6,559 bases of DNA. It comes from an uncultured Blautia sp. (lineage in GTDB: Bacteria; Bacillota; Clostridia; Lachnospirales; Lachnospiraceae). Each line of letters opens with the position of its first letter. Within the stretch, counting starts at the first letter, position 1. The notes beneath the pieces are model-generated. The model was given only the letters and a program-made list of their open reading frames with translations. It searched no databases and was not told the origin of the DNA. This document shows positions 1 through 3,924 of this stretch, piece after piece. Both the position numbers and the translations under genes were made by a program. The stretch lies in the NCBI GenBank assembly GCA_900547615.1, contig URHH01000138.1:1-6559 (forward strand), in the 5' to 3' direction.

Positions 1-1537
1 TGAATAATACGGTGTTTAAACATAACGAGAGTTAATTTTTTGGGAAGTTAACATTATCCCTGTCAAGAAAGAAGAGCAATTTTCTCTTATTTGGAATTTT
101 ATTAGTTCTTATGTTTTTTATACTGATATTTTTATCTGTGTATAATACTGCCAAAGAAACAATTTCACATATGGAAAGAACATATGGGACAAGTTTCAGT
201 ATAGAACTTTATCCTGATAAAAATGACCCGACAATGTGGGAAGACAGGGAGATAGAGGGACTTGACAGTTCCATACGGGCTTACATTGGTCCGAATATAG
301 ACGAAGCCCTGGTTAAGAGGATTGCAGAAGAGACAGAAGGAATTATAGATTATGAGACAGGAAGCAGAACAAGCATCATGCTGGATAATTATGAATTGAT
401 TCCGGGGTATCACACATGGAGTTACGAGTATTTTTCCACCCATGAGCATCAGCTCCAGTTTGGTCCGGAAGAAACAAAAAATATGATGTATGTGACAGAG
501 TGCTGGCATATTGGAAACAGCAGACGGCTGGAACAGTTTCATAAGGTTCTTTTCGTCTTGTAGAAGGACGTCACCTCACAAGAGAGGATAAGTTTAAATG
601 TATGGTATCAAAAGCTTTTGCAGAAAAGAATAATCTGAAACTTGGAGATACTTTGAAAATTAATTATCCTTCTTTGAATGTACGGGCAAAATATCCGGTA
701 GAATCACTTGGGACTGTGGAGGCTGAAATTGTGGGACTTTTTGAAGTTACTTATCAGCAGGCGGCAAATCAGTATACAAATGAAGAAGACATATTGGAAA
801 ACTGGGTTATTACAGATAATGCCGCAGGGGAGGCGCTTGAAAAAATATGTGGAAGCCCGTATTATCTGGCTATCAGTCAGTTTTTTGTGGAAAATCCGAA
901 AGATATAGATAAGGTTATGGGAAAAGTAAAAAAGCTGGACTGGATAGAATGGAAATGTTACAATCTTGTAAAGGACGATGGGATATATAAAGAGGCAGTT
1001 AAACCGCTTCATATAGTAAAGACGATTATGCTTGTTTGCATGGGAATCAGTCTGGTCTCAGGAGTTGTTCTTATGTTTCTGGTAATTACGCATTCTATGA
1101 GAAAACGTATTCGTGAAACTGGAATTCTGATGTCTGTTGGAATTACAGGAAAAGAGATTCAGAGACAGTTCTTGTGGGAGCATCTTCTGATTGGCAGTGC
1201 AGCTTTTCTCCTTGCTTTGCTTGTAAGTTTTGCGGTAACTCCCGTTATTGGACAGCAGATATATGGAAGTGTAAATAAGGAAAAAAAGCAGAAAGTTTAC
1301 ACGGAGAAAGAAATTGAGGCAGCCATTGCCCGTGGGGAACAAAGTAAAGTAACAGAGATGGCAAAAAATCAGAAAACAGGAATAGAGCCTCCGAAAGAAA
1401 TTCTGGTAAAAATGAAGGCTGGAACAGCGTTTTTAGTTTTTGTGTCCATGTTGCTGATTATTTCTTACAGTGTAAATGCTGCAATAAAGAAAACATTAAA
1501 GTTGGAACCTGTAAGAGTGCTTTCTATGTTGGAATAA
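1..1537 (+). pseudogene. Frameshifted FtsX-like ABC transporter permease
   Basis: Two reading frames together make one FtsX-family permease of about 510 residues. The first frame (3-545) carries a basic stretch (LSLSRKKSN) followed by a first membrane helix (LLFGILLVLMFFILIFL) and the start of an extracytoplasmic domain; it stops at 561-563. The second frame, readable from 545, continues with GSFRLVEGRHLT, which fits directly onto the end of the first frame (RLEQFHK), and runs to the stop at 1535-1537. The C-terminal part has three more helices (about 1021-1095, 1185-1250, 1429-1485), the cytoplasmic stretch RKRIRETGILMSVGITGKEI typical of FtsX domains, and the usual family ending EPVRVLSMLE. 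One lost base, probably an A in the run at 543-544, explains the shift. An in-frame TAA at 33-35 adds a second lesion, and no ATG, GTG or TTG lies between it and the ATG at 111. The true start probably lies just left of the window (a codon ending in TG at 1-2, then NNTVFKHNE). No partner ATPase is visible. It is probably non-functional unless the lesions are sequencing errors. Confidence 0.82.
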
Positions 1538-1557
1538 TATGACAGGTAAAATATACT
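1529..1557 (+). promoter_or_regulatory. Putative sigma-A promoter of deoC
   Basis: TTGGAA (1529-1534) and TATACT (1552-1557) are separated by 17 bases, ahead of the deoC ribosome binding site. The -35 box overlaps the last codons of the upstream pseudogene. The heptamer ATATACT occurs at 1551-1557 and again at 1561-1567, exactly 10 bases apart, so an alternative -10 or a regulator contact on one helix face is possible. It is judged by eye only. Confidence 0.45.
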
Positions 1558-1604
1558 ATGATATACTTCAAATATAGATAACTGGTAAGAAATGGAGGAT
1601 TATA

Positions 1605-2240
1605 ATGGACAGAAAAGAGATTTTATCGCATGTAGACCACACACAGTTAAAGGCATATGCTGCATGGGAAGACATAAAGAAACTCTGCGAGGAGGCGCTG
1701 GAGCTTCATACCGCTTCCGTATGTGTTCCGCCCTGTTATGTAAAGCGGATTAAGGAAGCATATCCGGACTTAAATATTTGTACGGTCATAGGCTTTCCTC
1801 TCGGATATTCCGTGACAGAAGCTAAGGCTGCGGAGACAAAAAAGGCTCTGGAAGACGGAGCCGGGGAAATTGATATGGTAATTAATATTACCGATGTGAA
1901 AAACGGAGATTACGATGCAGTAGAAAGAGAAATCCGTACTTTAAAGGAAATTACAGGGGAGAAAATCCTGAAAGTCATTATCGAAACCTGCTATCTTACA
2001 GAGGGGGAAAAGATTCGTCTCTGCGAAATTGTCACAAGAGCAAAGGCAGACTATATCAAAACCTCCACAGGCTTTGGAACGGCAGGAGCGTCACTCGAAG
2101 ATATTCGCCTGTTCAGGGAGCATATCGGCCCTGATGTAAAGATGAAGGCAGCGGGAGGCATTCGCACAAAGGAAGATATGGAAGCGTACTTAAAAGAAGG
2201 CTGTGAGAGAATCGGAAGCAGCGCGGCAGGGAAAATTTAA
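1605..2240 (+). CDS. deoC: Deoxyribose-phosphate aldolase
   Basis: This cytoplasmic class I aldolase (EC 4.1.2.4) reversibly cleaves 2-deoxy-D-ribose 5-phosphate into acetaldehyde and glyceraldehyde 3-phosphate, the last step in using deoxyribonucleosides as carbon. The 211-residue protein has the family's normal short bacterial length and is a TIM barrel throughout. Recognisable elements are the N-terminal DHT (11-13), the VIGFPLG segment (61-67), GEIDMVINI with the catalytic Asp at 90, YIKTSTGFG with the Schiff-base Lys at 152, VKMKAAGGIRT with the second active-site Lys at 181, and the phosphate-binding GSS (204-206). The start is fixed by GGAGG at 1594-1598, six bases ahead of the ATG. 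No other nucleoside-catabolism gene (deoA, deoB, deoD, cdd) is next to it, so it appears to be a single-gene unit, with its own candidate promoter 67 bp or less upstream and a strong terminator 13 bases after the stop. No defect is seen. Confidence 0.97.
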   Translation: MDRKEILSHVDHTQLKAYAAWEDIKKLCEEALELHTASVCVPPCYVKRIKEAYPDLNICTVIGFPLGYSVTEAKAAETKKALEDGAGEIDMVINITDVKNGDYDAVEREIRTLKEITGEKILKVIIETCYLTEGEKIRLCEIVTRAKADYIKTSTGFGTAGASLEDIRLFREHIGPDVKMKAAGGIRTKEDMEAYLKEGCERIGSSAAGKI

Positions 2241-2252
2241 ACAGATAAGAGC

Positions 2253-2288
2253 AATCTCCGGGAGGGAAGACCTTTCCGGGGATTTTTT
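2253..2288 (+). terminator. Rho-independent terminator of deoC
   Basis: A 14-bp stem (2253-2266 with 2271-2284, including three G-U pairs) closes an AAGA loop and is followed by a T run to 2288. It begins 13 bases after the deoC stop. Read on the minus strand the hairpin is not followed by a T run, so it should end deoC transcripts but is a poor intrinsic terminator for the converging toxin gene. Confidence 0.9.
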
Positions 2289-2304
2289 GATAAAATAAAA
2301 ACAA

Positions 2305-2826
2305 TTATAAAGAGAGATAAGAATTGCATTTTTCTTCAAGAAGAGAAAAATTACAACACCTTGCGGCTAAAGAAGAATGTGGGTTTAAAATGAATTTGCA
2401 GTATAGTTTTTGCGCCTTATTTTGCAGGATTGTTTCAAGAGAGTCTATAATACTTTTTTCTTTTTGAAGTAGATAAATATAGTTCGTTCGTTCTTTTTCA
2501 CTGTTGAAAATTCGAAATCGCTCTATTGTGTTGTATTTTACTTGGAAAATACAGGAATCTGGGACAGGGATCATATTGTTGATATTGAGAACTGCATATG
2601 TAAAGCCGGTTGTTTTATCTTGAAGTTTGTGGAAATCAAGGGAGTTTGACATTTTTTGATGTTTTTGTTTGGCTGATGAAATAGGAACATAATAATGAAA
2701 ATTTTCGATAGTAAAAAGAATTCCAATATGAAGTTTTAGACGTCCGCCGTAATCCACATATCCAATACGGGGATCAAATTTTGATAAATAATTAATATAA
2801 GCTTTATCTACGACATACCAGTTCAT
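2305..2826 (-). CDS. toxN: Type III toxin, ToxN/AbiQ-family endoribonuclease
   Basis: This is the toxin of a type III toxin-antitoxin system: a sequence-specific endoribonuclease that cuts cellular RNA and its own repeat antitoxin RNA at A-rich sites, and that is held inactive by the processed RNA. The 173-residue length matches ToxN and AbiQ (about 170). Family marks are an N-terminal WYVVDKAYINYLSKFD with Tyr10, a hydrophobic strand IGILF, then YYVPISSAKQKH, where Ser50-Ser51-Ala-Lys53 takes the place of the Thr-Ser-Pro-Lys active-site motif of Pectobacterium ToxN, a central NNMIPVP (the family's 'N-MIPV' strand), and the conserved C-terminal CNFSLLEEK (158-166). The start is the ATG at 2826, set by GGAGG five bases ahead; an upstream in-frame ATG at 2871 lies inside the terminator hairpin and has no ribosome site. 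The upstream context (promoter, repeat RNA, terminator) is exactly that of type III loci. It is visibly more AT-rich than deoC or the ABC genes, which hints at horizontal acquisition. The 36-nt repeats favour the ToxIN rather than CptIN or TenpIN subfamily, but this was not tested. Confidence 0.9.
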   Translation of the reverse strand: MNWYVVDKAYINYLSKFDPRIGYVDYGGRLKLHIGILFTIENFHYYVPISSAKQKHQKMSNSLDFHKLQDKTTGFTYAVLNINNMIPVPDSCIFQVKYNTIERFRIFNSEKERTNYIYLLQKEKSIIDSLETILQNKAQKLYCKFILNPHSSLAARCCNFSLLEEKCNSYLSL

Positions 2827-2831
2827 GAAAA

Positions 2832-2836
2832 CCTCC
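2832..2836 (-). promoter_or_regulatory. Ribosome binding site fixing the toxN start
   Basis: On the minus strand GGAGG is followed by TTTTC and the ATG at 2826. It selects this start over the in-frame ATG at 2871, which lies in the antitoxin terminator. Its position downstream of the terminator means that only read-through transcripts carry the toxin message. Confidence 0.85.
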
Positions 2837-2847
2837 AGTAAACAGAT

Positions 2848-2873
2848 AAAAAAGAGGGTGGATTTTTCCACCC
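2848..2873 (-). terminator. Intrinsic terminator between antitoxin RNA and toxN
   Basis: On the minus strand GGGTGGA (2873-2867) pairs with TCCACCC (2862-2856) around an AAAA loop, followed by TCTTTTTT (2855-2848). Seven perfect pairs plus the T run make a good terminator. In known type III systems such a terminator sits between the repeat RNA and the toxin, so that antitoxin is made in excess and toxin only by read-through; the position here is the same. Confidence 0.9.
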
Positions 2874-2883
2874 GTTGTTGTTT

Positions 2884-2993
2884 GATTGTTTTAGATGAAC
2901 AATCTGCTTAACTTTTAAACGACTGTTTTAACTGGACAGCCTAACCACGTTTAAACGAGTATTTTTATCGGATACTCTAACCGCTGCACAGAT
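2884..2993 (-). repeat. Divergent tandem repeats with paired boundary stems
   Basis: About three units with a period of 36-37 nt (the first shortened to 31). At every unit junction a 6-bp stem closes a 9-nt loop: 2977-2972 with 2962-2957 (GAGUAU/AUACUC), 2941-2936 with 2926-2921 (GGCUGU/ACAGUC, one G-U), and 2904-2899 with 2889-2884 (GAUUGU/ACAAUC). Loops begin YC and end AAA. Stem sequence changes between junctions while pairing is kept. A further perfect hairpin at the RNA 5' end (3003-2998 with 2993-2988, AAAC loop) precedes unit A. Confidence 0.85.
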
Positions 2994-3009
2994 GTTTATC
3001 TGTAATTTT

Positions 3010-3038
3010 ATTATATGTAGTCCTGGAATAGAAATCAA
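3010..3038 (-). promoter_or_regulatory. Sigma-A promoter of the toxIN locus
   Basis: On the minus strand TTGATT (3038-3033) and TATAAT (3015-3010) are 17 bases apart, a near-consensus housekeeping promoter. It faces the repeat RNA and would start it about 3003. The strength fits the need for abundant antitoxin. Confidence 0.85.
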
Positions 3039-3100
3039 TACTTTTATGATAAAAACAAAAAATTTCACACTTATTTCAGACTTATCACACCCTGAGGGAA

Positions 3101-3129
3101 TTGAAGAAAAACCGCCGGAATGTTATACT
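3101..3129 (+). promoter_or_regulatory. Promoter of the ABC transporter operon
   Basis: TTGAAG (3101-3106), a 17-base spacer and TATACT (3124-3129) with TG one base upstream (3121-3122), an extended -10. It lies 70 bp ahead of the ATPase start and diverges from the toxIN promoter, with 62 bases between the two -35 boxes. A CCCTGAGGG palindrome (3090-3098) abuts it upstream. Confidence 0.7.
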
Positions 3130-3160
3130 GAATATAGAATAAAATGTTCAGTATTCTGAA
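3125..3160 (+). promoter_or_regulatory. Candidate operator: CTGAA half-site cluster
   Basis: ATACTGAA (3125-3132) and TTCAGTAT (3147-3154) form a perfect 8-bp inverted repeat with centres 22 bp apart. TTCAG (3147-3151) also pairs with CTGAA (3156-3160) across four bases. The left arm overlaps the -10 box, so a bound protein would block transcription of the ABC operon. No regulator gene is in the window; the use as an operator is inferred from symmetry and position. An RNA hairpin in the 5' leader is the alternative. Confidence 0.5.
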
Positions 3161-3185
3161 GAAAAAGGCATGATAAATCTTCCAC

Positions 3186-3190
3186 AGGAG
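3186..3190 (+). promoter_or_regulatory. Ribosome binding site fixing the ABC ATPase start
   Basis: AGGAG ends eight bases before the ATG at 3199. An in-frame GTG at 3190 overlaps this site and is too close to it to be used, so the protein starts MSERKED at 3199. Confidence 0.8.
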
Positions 3191-3198
3191 TGATAAAG

Positions 3199-3915
3199 AT
3201 GAGCGAACGAAAAGAAGACTATGTGAAACTTGAGAATGTTTCCAAAATATATGGTTCCAAAGAAGTAAAGATTGCTGCAGTAGATGAAATCAGCTTTCAG
3301 ATTGCAGAAGGGGAGTTTGTTGTAATTGTAGGACCCAGCGGCGCCGGAAAAACTACAGTTCTGAATATTCTGGGAGGAATGGATAAGGCGACAAGCGGCA
3401 AAGTTCTTGTAGACGGTCATGACATTGCAGGGTATACAAACAAACAGCTTACGGCATACAGAAGAGAAGATATAGGATTTGTCTTTCAGTTTTATAATCT
3501 TGTGCCAAATCTTACGGCTCTGGAAAACGTGGAGCTTGCTCTCCAGATATGTAAGAATCCGCTGGACGCAAAGACCGTGCTTTCTGAAGTGGGATTAAAA
3601 GACCGTCTGGGAAATTTCCCGGCGCAGCTTTCAGGAGGAGAGCAGCAGAGGGTTTCCATTGCAAGAGCCCTTGCGAAAAATCCAAAGCTTCTTCTGTGCG
3701 ACGAGCCTACAGGAGCTCTTGATTATCAGACGGGAAAATCGATTTTAAAGCTTCTCCAGGATATGTGCCGGGAGAAAGGCATGACGGTCATTGTCATCAC
3801 ACATAACTCTGCGCTTACGCCTATGGCGGACAGAGTGATCAAAATTAAAAACGGAAAAGTTTCCAGAATGACGTTAAACGATAACCCCACACCTGTAGAA
3901 GAGATAGAGTGGTAG
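3199..3915 (+). CDS. ABC transporter ATP-binding protein (LolD/MacB-type)
   Basis: This is the cytoplasmic ATPase that powers the FtsX-like permease encoded nine bases downstream. The 238 residues match the family length. Motifs in order: Walker A GPSGAGKT (45-52), Q-loop Gln97 in FVFQFYNLVPNLTALENV (the segment characteristic of the LolD/MacB/FtsE-like branch), signature LSGGEQQRV (144-152), Walker B LLLCDEPTGALD (164-175) with catalytic Glu169, and the switch His202 in ITHN. All catalytic residues are present, so it should be active. The acidic tail PTPVEEIEW follows the ATPase fold. It is the first gene of the operon and lies behind a recognisable promoter and a possible operator. ATPases of this branch drive lipoprotein export, peptide or antibiotic efflux, or control of cell-wall hydrolases (FtsE); which applies here cannot be told from the ATPase. 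Confidence 0.95.
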   Translation: MSERKEDYVKLENVSKIYGSKEVKIAAVDEISFQIAEGEFVVIVGPSGAGKTTVLNILGGMDKATSGKVLVDGHDIAGYTNKQLTAYRREDIGFVFQFYNLVPNLTALENVELALQICKNPLDAKTVLSEVGLKDRLGNFPAQLSGGEQQRVSIARALAKNPKLLLCDEPTGALDYQTGKSILKLLQDMCREKGMTVIVITHNSALTPMADRVIKIKNGKVSRMTLNDNPTPVEEIEW

Positions 3916-3924
3916 GTGAAGAAG

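Larger units (their letters stand above)
2848..3003 (-). ncRNA. toxI: Type III antitoxin repeat RNA (ToxI-like)
   Basis: This short untranslated RNA is predicted to start about 3003, seven bases past the -10 box, and to end at the terminator at 2848. It holds no credible ORF. It is built of repeats: unit A 2993-2963 (31 nt), unit B 2962-2927 (36 nt), unit C 2926-2890 (37 nt), and a partial unit D from 2889 into the terminator. Shared blocks are CGTTTAAA (B and C), GGTTAG (A and B), a YC dinucleotide before the unit end, and an AAAA at each boundary, which matches the A-rich sites where ToxN-type toxins process their precursor. By analogy each processed unit folds and binds a toxin molecule, neutralising it. 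The units are unusually divergent for this RNA class, but the boundary stems stay paired. The extent of the transcript is inferred from promoter and terminator. Confidence 0.82.

Noticed and set aside
602..1537. Independent 311-residue protein starting at 602
   Set aside because: Homology-like continuity extends upstream of 602 in the same frame (SFRLVEGRHLTREDK) and joins the preceding frame, so it is the C-terminal part of a broken permease.
2113..2304. Minus-strand small open frame after toxN
   Set aside because: It is antisense to the end of deoC and its terminator, with no ribosome site and no family-like sequence.
2827..2871. Longer toxin start (MEKSTLFF) at 2871
   Set aside because: The start would lie in the antitoxin terminator hairpin without a ribosome site, while ATG 2826 has GGAGG at ideal spacing and gives the family-typical N-terminus.
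2884..2993. CRISPR array
   Set aside because: Period of 36-37 nt with no distinct repeat/spacer division; the whole unit repeats loosely, and the promoter-terminator-toxin context identifies a type III antitoxin.
3190..3198. GTG start for the ABC ATPase
   Set aside because: It overlaps the AGGAG ribosome site; ATG 3199 has correct spacing.
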